Below are positions 24,424-36,746 of a stretch of DNA of 38,164 nucleotides, piece after piece; positions within the stretch are counted from its first letter, which is position 1; each line of letters opens with the position of its first letter. The DNA is from Tieghemiomyces parasiticus (Eukaryota; Kickxellomycota; Dimargaritomycetes; Dimargaritales; Dimargaritaceae): the NCBI GenBank assembly GCA_027575765.1, contig JANBPT010000402.1, positions 1 through 38,164 on the forward strand. Reading direction: 5' to 3'. A model generated the notes under the pieces. The model was not told the DNA's origin, ran no database searches, and was given only the letters and a program-made list of their open reading frames with translations. Made by a program: the position numbers and the translations under genes.

Positions 24424-24926
24424 TCATCCGTCACGCTTTTTTCATCTGGTTCGTTGATCATTACTACCCCTTTTGTACTTTCAGGCTAGATAATTGTAAT
24501 CCGTTCCCCAATAGAGTCGCCGTGGAATTTTCTGCAGATAAGGGCCGTAACGTATGGTATAATCAGAAAAACATACACCAGACGCCAATTTATTAGGTGA
24601 GCAATCCCACGATAGAGGAATGCAGTATTGGGGCCTGGTGACGTTTTAGTCAATGGGCGATCTTAGTCAATAATCACCGATTGCTCGTCCAGACATTCCG
24701 CCACTGCCGTACAAAGTTTGGAGGCTGATTTCTGGATGATAAGGAGTTGTCTGGTATGTGGGGGAGGGGAAAGGGGGGGGGAAGCCAGCTGAGTAAGTGA
24801 GTGTCATTGAGGGTCGATTGCTAGGGCAGCCAAGGCAGTTGGGATTTGGTCCAGCCCCTTGTCTTGGCAAACGTGATTGTAATGGTTCACCATATCTATA
24901 TAGAGATAAGGGGGTGGAAAAAAAAT
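24424..24926. other. Convergent 3' spacer, DUF218 gene and rif1
   Basis: About 500 bp between two convergent stop codons. It holds AT-rich patches suited to 3' UTRs and poly(A) sites, and a minus-strand open frame of 67 codons (24667-24870). That frame could join rif1 only through a 35-nt intron, much shorter than any other intron here, so I leave it uncalled. Confidence 0.5.
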
Positions 24927-27900
24927 TTACCTGAACGGCAGTTTCTGTAGCACCTGGCTCTCGTGTGCCTTATGTAGAATGTCCAGCGCACGCAGGACAT
25001 CATCCTCGTCAGACGTAGCAGCGCTTCGAGTTACAGCCGGTGACGCCTCGATGTCGGAAAGTTCGAGACGGATGACCTTGGGGGCGGGGCCCAAAATAGC
25101 CGGCGCTTCCGTGTCGGATGGGCAGGCTGTGGATAGGTCTAGGGCTCGGCAGGCGGACGGGGCAGCGACGGGGGCCGGGGAGTCAATCAGGCCGGGCTCT
25201 TTCCACACGACAGCCCGTTTCCGTTTAAGCGGCGTAGTGCGTGACGACCCTGGAGTGGCGGTACCGGATGTCGCGTCCGGCGGCCGGATGGGCGAGCCGA
25301 ACGGGGTCTGGTTGGTTTTGTGAAGCGGACTCAGACCCCGAAGCCGCTGCTCCGCCGCACCAAGGGCTAACCGGAGTGCGGTAGATACGACGAGGGTCAG
25401 ATCGGCCGGCGGCCCGGGGGAACTGTCGGAGTGCACCGAAAGTGTGGGAGTCACCAGCTGGTGGCGGAGGACCGCGATCCGGGGGTCGTCGTCCAGCGGG
25501 ATGTGGTGGCGGGTAAAGGGTGCGTAGTAGTGATTCCAAAACACCGCGGCCACTTCGACCACCACCACAGCACAGTGTTGTAGCGCAGCCACCAGGAGGC
25601 GTTGTAGGGCTACGAATCCCAGGCGGGGGTCGCCATGGTGGACGCTGGATAGCGCCATGGCACGGAACACCCGGGTGAGAATGGCAGCCAGAGTATCATG
25701 GTACAGGGCCCGAACGGTGCGCGTTTGGTCACCCACGTAGTGCAGCTCGTCACCCACCCACAGTAGGAGGGCACCTGGTAGGGTCGGTTTAGGAAAGTGG
25801 GCGTCGTCGTGGACTGTCGGGGTGGCAGAGGTCAGTAACTCGAATAGGTAGGGCCCGAAGAGGTTGAGTAAATAGTTGACGGTACGGAAGAACCGGACCG
25901 TGGATTCGGGCAAGTGCCGTTTAGGCTGGGGAGTGGTGTCCAGTGCGAAATAACTCTCACGGAGAAACCGACCGATTTGGTGGAAGGTGCTTGCGGAGTC
26001 AACGAGGATCTGAGCGTCCAACACGGCCAACGGCCCACCATCCGACGGGGCCATGGGGCGCTCCGCCGGTGCCGTGCAGGGTAGGGCGTGAAAATCCAAG
26101 ATTTCGATGAGAATCGTATGGAAAGCGTGACTGGCGTGGGGTTCCCCCGCGGAGGCACCAGGGTCCAAAACGGAGGCTCTCCAATGCGAAGAGAGGGTGC
26201 GGAAGACGGCGGCGAAGAGGGAAAGCAGCGGAAGCCCCTGACGATCGTGGACGCGGAAGGTCGATACTGCGTCTACGAGCAGGGATTGCCATGCGCTAAC
26301 CACACCTGGCCACTCGGCGGGAGAGCGTGATCGGTTGTCCGCTCGGGCCACCGGCCAGTCAAGCAGCTGCAGGTAGGTTTTGCAGAATTCTGGCGCCACA
26401 GCGCATGGCTGGGTTGGCAGTTTGAGGATTGGAGCTAGGGTTTGCATCCAGTAGGTCCACAGGGCGACTCCGGCCGGATTGGCCCAGCCGACGGCACCAC
26501 CTCCCAGGCTTGGGGCCGCACTATTGATGTACCAAAGCTCAAAACAGAGGAATAAGGCGGACTGGTGGGCTACGTGGTTTGGCGGCATTTCGAGACCGTC
26601 CCTATAGACACCGACCTTCTCTTCGATCCATTTCACGAGGCGGGAATGCGTCGCCGACACAAACGCGACGGGCAGTTCCTCGGATCCGACCAGGGAATGC
26701 ACAGCCACGGCGTACAAGTAGACTGACCAGGGTTAACATGCAAAGCGAGGTTGAGCAGGCCAGGGTGGTTAGTAGTTTAGCGACGGCGGCGGCTCTGCAT
26801 CCGTCGCCCGCCCAGATGGCGAAGGAAGGCATGATTTGCCACGCCTGGGCTACAAGTAATTCTGCAACGCCAAAGTACCGCACAAGATGGTACGGTCGCG
26901 CTAAGCGTCCCAAAAGCCCCGCTTTCTTACCTAACAGGGGAACGGATGGGGTGGCGTCAGGGGCCAGGTTGGAACGACTCAACTGAGGGGGAACCGCGGC
27001 AGATGCTTCGAGCTCGGTACCACTGTCCCCAGCGTCAGCCATCTCCCGTTTAATCCAGAGTATACCCGTCTCTTCCGGAGGGTCCGGTAGTCCTGCGAGC
27101 CGGCGAACGAGATGCTTGACGTGCTGTTGGGCAGTGGGGGAAAGGGAGGTGGAGAGCACGGCGGTCAGGGCTGAAAATGGCACTTCCCACTTGGCGGCAC
27201 GTTCTACAAGGACTGGGAAGCTGACCAGCCGGGCAGCCAGGTGCTCCAGTAGGAAGGCCACACACAGGTGCCGCCGGGAGCGGGGTAAACACTCGGTGAT
27301 CGTAGCCAGTACCAGACCTTGGCTGGCCGCTGAGTTGCCCGGCGGTGACGCGTCCTTCAGCATGGAAGCTAATATCGCCACGCAACGGTAGAGCATACCA
27401 TCCCTTGGCGCGTCATCTGTCGGACCCAGAGGGGCGGCACCGGACGTTGATATCGAGAATGACTCGGCTGTAGTCAGAGTCACCATGCGGTCCAGTAGGG
27501 CGGTCCAGGTATTGCCTAGGGCGGCTTCGCATACCACAGAGCCTGGGGGTGGAGACTCCGTGGTAACCACCGTGTCCACGCATCGGGTAGCCCAATTAGG
27601 TAAGCCTTCCACCAATAATTGGTCGTTGATTATACATGTGAGGAGCGAGGGCCAAGGTGGACAAGACTCCAGAGGCCCCGCGGCCCAGGCATTGAGGGCG
27701 GCACCGAGGTGGGCCAGGTACGTGCCGAGACGCGGGCGGATGAAGTCCTCGTCTAGCCGGGGGATTTTGGTAACCAAGGCCCGGACCCGTTCCATATCTA
27801 CATTCATGATGGCGGCGTAGGGACGGATCGATAAGGCTGGCGGCTCAGTAGCCTCCTGGTCTCCAGCGGCGGCTGAGTCCGATGGGTCGGCCGACGGAGC

Positions 27901-30274
27901 CCCTATGCGAATGACAGGTCGCTCCAAGAACGCTAATATGGCTGCCTGGTGTTGCCAAGTGCCATCTCCCACGCCACTGGCCGACGGTGTGTACTCGGAG
28001 GTCAAGAGGGAGCAGAAGACCTCAGCGGCCAGCGTTCGGACCTCATCGTGCGAGTCGGCTAGGGCGCGGGGCAAGATGGGTTCTACCACCGCTTCGTAAA
28101 AGGTGGCCAGCTGCGGCCCTAGGATGTACACCAGGGTCGTCCAGGTCCGGAAGCAGACGGCCCGCACGGGCCCTATCTTTTCGTAGCTGAAGCAGTTGAT
28201 GAGCGGCACCATGACAAGGCGAATGTGCTTCTCGCGAAATAAATGGCCGTCGAGGGCTAGGCTGTAGATGAGGCTGCGCCACTGTTTAAAGGTGGCCTGT
28301 TTGGTTTCCGGGCGGCGGGTGTTGAACCCCCTTTCCAGTGTCTTAAGGAAGGGGTTGAGCGTGGTACTGCGGACCAAGTGGGCGCCTAGATAGTAGACGA
28401 TGATACCCCAGGCCCGTACGGCAAACCGCTCCTCACCATCCTGAAACAGGCGGTTCATGGCCTCGACCACATCGAGACCGTGGACATTGAGAAAGTCCTG
28501 TGCGGGTGGTTATTAAAAAGCGGAATAGTCCAAAAGGCAAAAAGAAGGTGAGATCGACAGATTTCTATAGGCTTTCGCTGGGGCGGCTGGTTCGAGAGGA
28601 GGCCAAGTCGGCATGCTGGTCACTCGTTTGTCATGGCAATAGTAACGGCCTACCTTGAGTACGACTTTAATGGGGCCGTGGGGATCAGAAGTGATGGCAG
28701 CACCGGTGTTTACGGGTGGAAGACCCGGCCCCACCAGGTAAGGGTAAAAGGCTCGGAGGGTGAACTCCATCTTAAACCGTACCGCCGGGACGCTGGAGAA
28801 CAAATTCTCGGCCGCAACGGGGAACCAATCTCTAAATGTGATCTGTGCCGCTTCGGCGTGGCTGGATACGGCCGTATCGAGCAACTGACGTATGCGCAGG
28901 GGGAGAGAAGGTGTGAGTTGGGCACCGCAGCAAGAATTGGACGAGTTAGGGGCGGCCAAATGGTGGGTAAAGTACACCAGACATCTAGCAGCCAGTATTC
29001 CGCTGGGACCTGTCGTCGGATGCATCCACGGACATACTTACCGTGGCGGCCTCAATTTTTAGAGCGACTGCCTTGGGTCGGAGACGTATGATCTTGGCGA
29101 CGGCGACGATGAGACGGGCACATATGGCCCGATCGGCGACCAAATGCTCGCGTGCCATGGTAAGGCAGGTCAGGCTTAAGGTGGCAGAGGTCTGCGGAGG
29201 AGGACGTTGCACAAAATAGACAAGACAGAATGTAAGTTCTGGAACCGACGGTTAACTAGAAGGGGGAATACAGTAAAGCTAACAATGCTCATTACTTACC
29301 TTTTCCTGGCTGGCATCCAAGCGGTCGATCAACTCTAGGAGGAGGGCGTGGAGCCGCTCGGGGTTCTCGGCCGCGAGGCAGGCGGGAGTGCTGAGCCAAA
29401 CCGCGAGGCAGCGCAGGGCGTATTGCGTGACGACCTGGCTGTCAGAGGTCCGCAGGTCGGCTAGAAAGGCCCGCAGGAAGAGCAGGGCATGGGTGGTGAG
29501 GGCAGCGCGGCCAGCGGCGTCACGAGCCGATAGGGGCACTGACGGCACGGCCGCCAATGCGCCCACGAGCCCAGCCCCGGGGCTTAGCGGTTCTTGGTGG
29601 GAGGGTCGAAGTTGGCGGTAAAGGCCCGAGTAGAGCTCGATTTTTTGCTCCACGTCCATTCGGTCCCATTCGGGCGGGGCGGTACGCCACATGTCCGTGA
29701 AGCTCTCGGAGAACGAGCTGGGCGGCAGCGTCGAATTGGCCCCCGTGGTGAGGGTGGAGGGTTCGGCGTGGTGCTGCCATAGCTCTAAGGCCCATTCGAT
29801 GTAGTTGCAAGGATCGTCGGTCGTCCCCGGTACGGGTGACAGGGTTGCGAGCGACTCTGGGCCCGGTGCCGAGTCGGCCGTGGCGTCCGCATCGTCGGGA
29901 TTTGTCGTGTCAGTCATAGACTGTCGTAACTTCTGCTGGAAGGCGGCGTTTGTCGACAAGGTCCGTGTCACAACCGGCCTAGCACTTTGGCCCAACCTAG
30001 GACTACCGGCAAACCGGCTCACGTGTTGCCGCAACTTGGACGGAGTCTTCAGGATACCCCTGACCGTGATGGCGGTGGGGTCAGCACGGTCTGCCAGGGG
30101 TGCCGTGGCTATAGTGGGCAATGCGAATCGGGAAGGGTCAGGGAAAGGGGAGTAGACGGAATGGCCCGACGACGAAGCCAGGGACCGTGGTCCTAATCGG
30201 TGCGGGCTGAACGTCACTTGTTTGGCTCGAAGTCGCGACGATGGTGGCGAGGAGGGTAAATTGGACTGCGGCAT
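24927..30274 (-). CDS. rif1: Rif1-like telomere and replication-timing protein
   Basis: Five minus-strand exons: 29300-30274, 29042-29191, 28654-28884, 26931-28497 and 24927-26722, giving 1572 aa, in the range of fungal Rif1. Rif1 recruits protein phosphatase 1 to restrain origin firing and acts at telomeres and breaks. The helical Rif1 N-terminal repeat region spans about residues 190-650; its clearest block is FKQWRSLIYSLALDG followed by LVMVPLINCF and RTWTTLVYILGP, the family's W-x-x-LI and LGP pattern. The disordered N-terminus has an RVxF-type motif, KQVTF (18-22), and a [GS]IL[RK] motif, GILK (73-76), both PP1-docking types. Introns are 108, 157, 156 and 208 nt. The last has a full CTACTAAC branch point and stays open in frame, but its length would shift the frame if kept. 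The start at 30274 was chosen because the upstream in-frame ATG (30520) adds 82 residues unlike the family. The C-terminal half is Pro/Ser-rich and poorly conserved. Confidence 0.88.
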
Positions 30275-33200
30275 GGCTGGCGGTTTGAGAAATAAATAAA
30301 TTAGCTTAGTGAAGAAATCGTGAAAGGTCAGGCGGGACGGAAGGCCCCTGTCTAGGAGCCAAGCGGGCTGGCCCGGGACGACAACGAGACGATGGGATGT
30401 CCGTGGACAGGTGAGGTTATTGTGGTCAAGAGGTGAGAATCCGTGCGACTGAAAGTGCGGGCGGATGTGAGAAGGATAGCGTAAGGGGTGGTTTAACTTA
30501 ACAAAAACTGGACACGACACATCTAAACAGACGACTTGACCTACAATGAATCAAGTCCTAGACCCAGTAGATCTAAATGTCCAGCGTCTGGAAGGTCTAC
30601 CTTTACTTTTTTTGAATCGGGGTCGTGGCCCCGTTTTGCGCTTCGACTGCTTGGTGTAAACAAACATGGGTTATTTATCTAGAGCCATGATTGGCTCTGG
30701 CCGCTCTTCTTCCGGCTCCTGATGGGTCCCACTCTCAAAGTCTTACACCGCGCGAATATCCGCTATGGACGGGCCATGGCTCCAGCACGCTCTTCCCTCA
30801 ACGGGTAGGGTAAGGGGTCTAGGTACAATTCCACAGGTTCAGGAGCACCCGCCAGGGGAGAGTACGAAGTGACCTCCTACGATGGGCTCTGGAAGGTTGA
30901 TGGATACCTTACATGTCGTAGAACCAGGCGGTATGCAGACCAGCATAAGTACTCCGCGAACTGACACGTCGCGAATTAGACACGAGGAGAGTATTCCCAT
31001 CCAGTTACATTGAATCTATATACTTCATTCCACGTGGTAAGTCTTCGTTACAGATGACATCGGTACTATAAACTTGCGATCGATTCAACATTAATGGATG
31101 CATATATCTAACCGTGGTAAGCACTGCCCGCTATCACTTGATTGGACAGTCCACATATATAGTTTGTGCGACACTGACGATTGGATATCATAGACCCAGT
31201 CTAAACCAAACTTTACCTATTCCAGTATCTCCAACTATGCAAGGTGAGGGCGCTTCGAACGCAGACGATCGGTATACAAGGCAACTGGTCTAGCTCACCG
31301 GTGGTGGACGGTCATGGGGAGTACTCAGGACGGGTAAGTTCGTCAACCATATAGTAGTCTTGGATGTTATTTTTGGAATTGGAGTAGGCGTCTCCTGGCG
31401 GTAAGTGCAAGGCCAGGGACACCCGTGGGAGGGAGGTGTGCAAGCAGGAACGTCCATCCTTGAGTAGTCAAAAATAGTAATGACGATATAGGAGTCTAGG
31501 ACTCCATTGTAGTCGTCAAACTACAAAGAACAGATACTACACATGATCAAAGCCAAAAGGCTTGAATGGATTGTTAGGTATTAGCGAGGAGGGCGAAGCA
31601 AGTTGCAATTTATTAGACCTGCTATTGGGAAAGTGTATCAAACGTGTCAGTTATGGGACAGTCTCAACCAGGTGCAGAGCTAATCAGGGGTAATGTACTC
31701 AGACGGCGGTGGTAGCACGTTGGCAGCTTTCCTCCTGTAACAGGGGAAATAGCGTTGCCTTTATTACCTGCTAGTCTGTATTCTATAGTGGAGAGAAGGT
31801 TCAGCCTGACCTACATTGAGCATTGTCCATTCTGCTGGCATATGACCCCAATAATGTTACTGAGGGACCCAGGGGAGACCTCCCAGTCCAAGGCCGAAGC
31901 CTTACATCACACACGGTCTTGCTTCACGATACAACCCCACGTTTATGATCGAGAAGGTAGCGACCTTCCGACTTCGGAACCGGTCTCGGCTGAAACCAGG
32001 GCCTTCCAGTTACACCAAATGACCTCTTATTATCTAGAAACGCACATATTAAAAACGAGCCAATTGCCCATAAGTGTTTACTCGTTAAGTGTGAGATAAA
32101 TATTATTTACGCCTTGGCCTTCTCATCGGTTGACTCTTTCTCGGCCTTCACTCTATCTTCGCCCCTCTCTCGGGCCTCCCACCCCGCTACCATAAGACAG
32201 ATCGTATTTGGCATGATCCTGGTCTTTATGTTATATATCCAGGTTATAAAATATACCCCGATCTATTTCCTGGCCTCAAGCTGATTGCTCAGGTTGCACA
32301 TTCCCAATACTCCAGGGCGTATTGTTTTTTATTACGGCATTTTGCGACAGGTGTCCTCGCCCTACGGGTGAGGTCAAAGCTGGTATAAAGGCATGATCTC
32401 GGATTGCCAGTGAACGTCAGGGATCGAGCCCAATACGGTACCAAGGATGACGAATCAAAATGCGCGCGAAGTGATGGCCGTAGGGTGTAGATATTCCTTG
32501 GAACTGGTGATGCAGATAGCGCTACCGGAAGATTGCACCGTGGTCATGCGTACCGATCAAATATAACACTGGTCGCCACCCCTCAACAATGCTGGGAACG
32601 GCGCACGTCCATATGTAAACATGAAACGACTATAATTAGTGACGCCGTGTCCAAGGAAGGAAAACTGATCAAACACAACATTCGATGACTGGCCCTACGT
32701 TTCAGAGGCGGCAAGGAATTTCACGTATTTTGACTCGAGTCGTCTGATAGGGGGTAGAGTAAACTATACGTGCACTACATAGACGTTGCTTTCAGGCCTC
32801 CACCACCGCGGTCCCTCGCTAGCCGACTTAATAATGCGGGACATAGACTTGGAGGGATGGATATGCCATTACATCTCGGGTATCACTTTCCCAGGTAGCA
32901 TAAGTCGCTACCCTGGCTAAACCTCCAAACTGCGCTCGCGTACACCCCACGCTGGTATTTTCGGTCGAATTTAGGCCTTTGGCGGTATCCAAGCGGCAAT
33001 CCCAGCAGCGCGCAGGCTGACAACGTGTAATTGCTTGGGGTTTCTAAGGGTCCCTAGTGAGGGAGTCAGCAGGGTACGTCCTAGCCTGCTGGCTGTAGCC
33101 GGACAAAGGCTGGTTCATCACTCCAAGTACCCCCATTGCCTTGTTCTGACATGGCTGGATTTTTTTTGAAAGCGAATAATTGTGGCCATCTCCCTATGGG

Positions 33201-35894
33201 GTAAGTTCTGGTACATCATCCCCATCCCAGGAACTTACCCCACCCAACAGCAAACTGTGAACCGGTCCTGTGCGACCCCAAATGATGACTTGCTCTAGCG
33301 ATCGGACTCGGGGCCCGCAGCAATCACCCCAGCCCAACGGCAATGGCGGAGCAGGAGGGTTGACACGGATTTTCCCGCCACCCCGAATTTACTGGTCCTT
33401 ACAGTGGGACAGTCTGAGTCCCAGCTCAGCTGCGCCTTGAGCATGGCTGATTGGCCAGCCGTCTAATGTCATTTTGACTGGCGGGTGAAGCTGGGAATCG
33501 CCGGGGTAGCGAGGGCCATGGTGGGAACGGCGGAGAGAGAGGGAGTGAGAGTGAGCATAGCCAAGCAGGTGGCTCACTGGAAGATGCCGCGGTGGCGCTC
33601 CCACATAGCCCATGGAATACAAAGGTTACACGCGCAAGAGAGGCGTCATTGGGACCACGGCCATGCGTTTAGTTCCGTCGGCGCGAACAGCTTCATGCCC
33701 TCCATTACCACATGCGGCTTGATGTGACAGGTAGGCCACTGGTGATAACCAACGGAGCAGAGTGGCCTGGCAAGCCGGGAGGAGATCGTAGACCCCGGTC
33801 CGGAAGTACCCCGATGGACCTGTTAGCAGTTATCACTGCCGTCACCCTTGTTCGTCGATGCCAGATTATCTGAAGACATAGGCAGGGATCCGTCGGTCCA
33901 TCAAGTGGTAATCGGATACCCTCCATCTCTCCTACACCACTAGGGTACCGCTGTTGATGGCATGGGAGCCCAGGCCCAGCGGCCGAGTAATTGCCCTATG
34001 TTCACGACTTGTCATCCCCTCTTCTCACTCCAATCTCTACAGTAATAAATGTTGGAGGTCATCTCATCACCTCTCGTCGGGTACGCGTGCGGGGCCATGA
34101 TCAGCGTGGAAGCAATGGCCTCATTTACTCGCGGGTCATTGGTCGCGACCAGCAAGCATCCGTGTGCGGGAGGAAGGGAAGTGAGAGGTTTCGCCTTTCC
34201 CCTCCCCCCCCACTGTTGACCAACCAGCAGCCTAATCTTACCTAACGATTAGGCCGTCGACAAAGATGATTTCTTTTCTGTACATCCCCTGCGCTTTGTA
34301 TGGCAACCAGTGTACGTATCCGCTTTACGGTGAAAGATAAAAGCGGTATCTTCCGCCCTCCTTTCACTCGTCACCCTGCCGTCCAGAATGCACCTTTCGG
34401 GCAACTCGTTCTCCATTCAGCCGGTTCGTTTCCTAATTACAATTCCTCAGCCTTAGTCCTCCACTATCTTTAAGTGATCTTTATCTGGATGCATTTACCG
34501 TGTTGAGACCCTGTCTCATTTTGGCAATCACTACAGCGGCGCGATTTCCGAAGGCACCTCCCCATACTTTAACTTTTACCCCACGTCCCATTACTGGTTA
34601 ACTCTCGACCGCCCCGCTCAAAGCTAGTCTGCGACCAGCAGTATTTTCATTGAGCAACGCACGTTACCATTCCATACGGCCACCAGCAGCCCCGTCAACT
34701 GGCTATCGGTAGTCTAACACCGCACCCATCCATTGCACGAGTACGAGTAGACTCGATCGATCGCTACACTACGGGCCGTGCCCACTTACTCCATCTTGTG
34801 CCACTCCTTTGGTGACAGTAGCACGTACCGCCACGTTCACATGTAATACCTTGGTCCCAGTGTCCCACCTTCGCCATTCGATACCTTCTCGCCCACTACT
34901 GTTCCTGACGCTCACGATTGCTCCTCCTGCATACTAAGCCTGCGACCTAGTTACGCATGTCAGTACTTCCTCCTGAGACGTTGACCCTGTATACTTCACC
35001 TCAACCTTTCAAGCCTCGATTCTGACCCCACCGCCCTTGGCTTCAGTCTCGAGTCCCTTTTTCATACCCGTGACCTCATTTCTGTGATTGCTTATGCTTG
35101 ACGCAAGATACCCGGCATTCGCTTGCAAGATTACTGATTCTCTCTCTTAAGCTAGTCTAGCATTATTGTTCGTCCTCCTACAGCACGCAGTTCCGAACCG
35201 ACTCTCCTTTTCAGACGATCCGAGCATTAAGGTAGGTTATTCGATTTTATGCACTGTCTAGGTAGTCAGGGGAGCCGGGTGGCTAATGGATCCTGCGTCA
35301 TGTTTCCTGTCGACGACATGACCTACTTTTTATTGTGACCAATTTCTGTCGAAGTGATTACCCTGTAGACCTAATACGATACTCCGACTGAATTGCAGGG
35401 TTGGGTATTGGGCGACTATGTGCTTAACGAGCTCCGTAGGACGATCCTTTAGGGTCAGCCTTTTGACTGACCATAACACACAGCGTCCCTTCGTGTTTCT
35501 CTAGCGCAGGGGGCGAGTGGAAGGCAAAGGAAAAGCGGAGGCGGGAGGGCTGGCTGCCCCCGGCGGAGCTACTTCCACCCTATACCTCCCTCCTTTTCAT
35601 TTACTTACGCGATTGCTGCCCATTCGTCACGGCGGGGCAGGAACCGTTCATCTTCCCACTTCCCCCTCGTTCACATTGATTCACGCTCCACCTACACTGC
35701 TTCTGTTTTGCACTTTGGCTCTAGGACGATCCCTTTTCTCAGTATATCAAGACCGAAAACCGCCCCTTCCTACAAGCCGCTTACCTACCTCAGCATCTAG
35801 ATCTAACCTTATTCATATGCAGTTCCCACTCGGTGGCTACTGTATCCGTTACTGCCGGATGTCGCCTATTGCTTCCCCATTCCAGACGCTTACC
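30275..35894. other. 5.6-kb spacer without a supported gene
   Basis: No supported gene between the rif1 start and the secreted barrel gene. The longest isolated open frame is 114 codons on plus (31755-32099); it has no recognisable domain and could be chance. The right part, about 34000-35500, is pyrimidine-rich on the plus strand and free of long frames. A perfect 12-bp inverted repeat sits at 33197-33242. The first few hundred bases must include the rif1 promoter and the last few hundred the promoter of the barrel gene. Confidence 0.55.
33197..33242. repeat. Perfect 12-bp inverted repeat with 22-nt spacer
   Basis: The left arm tggggtaagttc at 33197-33208 is the exact reverse complement of gaacttacccca at 33231-33242. 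Both arms include a splice-donor-like gtaagt core, pointing inward. It may be a regulatory palindrome, a hairpin, or chance. Confidence 0.75.
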
Positions 35895-36746
35895 ATGTCG
35901 CTATCAAGTCTGCTCCGGCTCGCCCTCGTCTGCGCACTGATTTCTTACGGCCCAGCCTTGGCCGCGCTCCGCGGCGCCCAGGTCATCACGCCGCAAAACT
36001 ATATCGACCTCGGCCCCGTCGCGGCCAACAACCCGCCCACCTGCGGCATGGCCTACGCCTCGCTCGACCTGACCCGCATCACGGCTGTCCAGAATTTGGA
36101 TATCGGCTCAGACTGTGGAAAGTGTATCAAGGTCATTAACGGGGCCGACGAGTCCAAGTTTGCGTACGTGCTCGTCGTAGACAAGGGCGGGCGTGGCCTC
36201 GACGTCAGCACCGTGACGTATCAGGAAGTCTTTGGTCAGAGCACGGACCCCGCTCAGGCGTCGTGGTCCGAAGTGAATGCCTCCTACTGCTCAGGTATCT
36301 GGTCGGACGCTAGCGCCCAAGGTAACTCTCCCGGCGGTGACGGTGACAGCGCCGATCCGGTCACCTCGGCCATTGCCTCTCCCTCGCCGGCCGCGATGGT
36401 TTCGGCCCCTGCACCGGCTGGCACCGTACCCTCAGATGTTGCCCACTCGCCAGCGGTTGCCGACACATCGGCGCCCAACCCGGCCGTGTCCAATTCTGAA
36501 CCCACCAGCGCCCCTTACGCCAACCCCCAAAATGGGTCGGACGCCGCGCTAACCTCCACCGGCACAGCGAACGCAGTCACCGGCAAGCCAACCCCGAGTT
36601 ACCTTGCCCCGGGTAATATCAATTCGGACGACCGCGCCCAGGGCAGCAATTCGTCAGCTGGTCGGTGTGTCGTCGACCTCTATACCGCTCTCTCCACCAC
36701 TTGTATTTCCCTCCTCGCCCTCTTGCATGTTGCATTGCTCTCATAG
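35895..36746 (+). CDS. Secreted, probably GPI-anchored double-psi beta-barrel (expansin/RlpA-like) protein
   Basis: Single exon, 283 aa. Residues 1-23 form a signal peptide with a likely cut after ALA. Residues 48-132 match the double-psi beta-barrel fold of expansin and barwin-like proteins: TCGMAYASLDL, a CGKCIKV strand (C74, C77), VVDKGGRGLDVS with acidic residues D96 and D103, and a closing YC (C132). Only four cysteines are visible in the domain, with two missing from the usual VxDxCPxC loop. Residues 141-250 are a Pro/Ser/Ala/Thr-rich stalk suited to O-glycosylation. The tail has small residues (NSSAG, about 252-256) then a hydrophobic end without charge, as in GPI signals. The role is probably cell-wall or surface contact; catalysis is not expected for the fold in general. 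The frame is open upstream to 35517, but the ATG at 35895 gives the clean signal peptide. Confidence 0.85.
   Translation: MSLSSLLRLALVCALISYGPALAALRGAQVITPQNYIDLGPVAANNPPTCGMAYASLDLTRITAVQNLDIGSDCGKCIKVINGADESKFAYVLVVDKGGRGLDVSTVTYQEVFGQSTDPAQASWSEVNASYCSGIWSDASAQGNSPGGDGDSADPVTSAIASPSPAAMVSAPAPAGTVPSDVAHSPAVADTSAPNPAVSNSEPTSAPYANPQNGSDAALTSTGTANAVTGKPTPSYLAPGNINSDDRAQGSNSSAGRCVVDLYTALSTTCISLLALLHVALLS

Noticed and set aside
24667..24895. Possible extra 3' exon for rif1
   Set aside because: It would need a 35-nt intron, while all others here are at least 108 nt. The frame that looks most protein-like does not match the phase of the donor.
30274..30520. N-terminal extension of rif1 from an upstream in-frame ATG
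   Set aside because: The 82 extra residues look like translated 5' UTR, and the start at 30274 places the PP1-docking motif near the N-terminus as in yeast Rif1.
31755..32099. 114-codon plus-strand open frame in the 5.6-kb spacer
   Set aside because: No domain, signal peptide or supporting splice signals; the length is compatible with chance.
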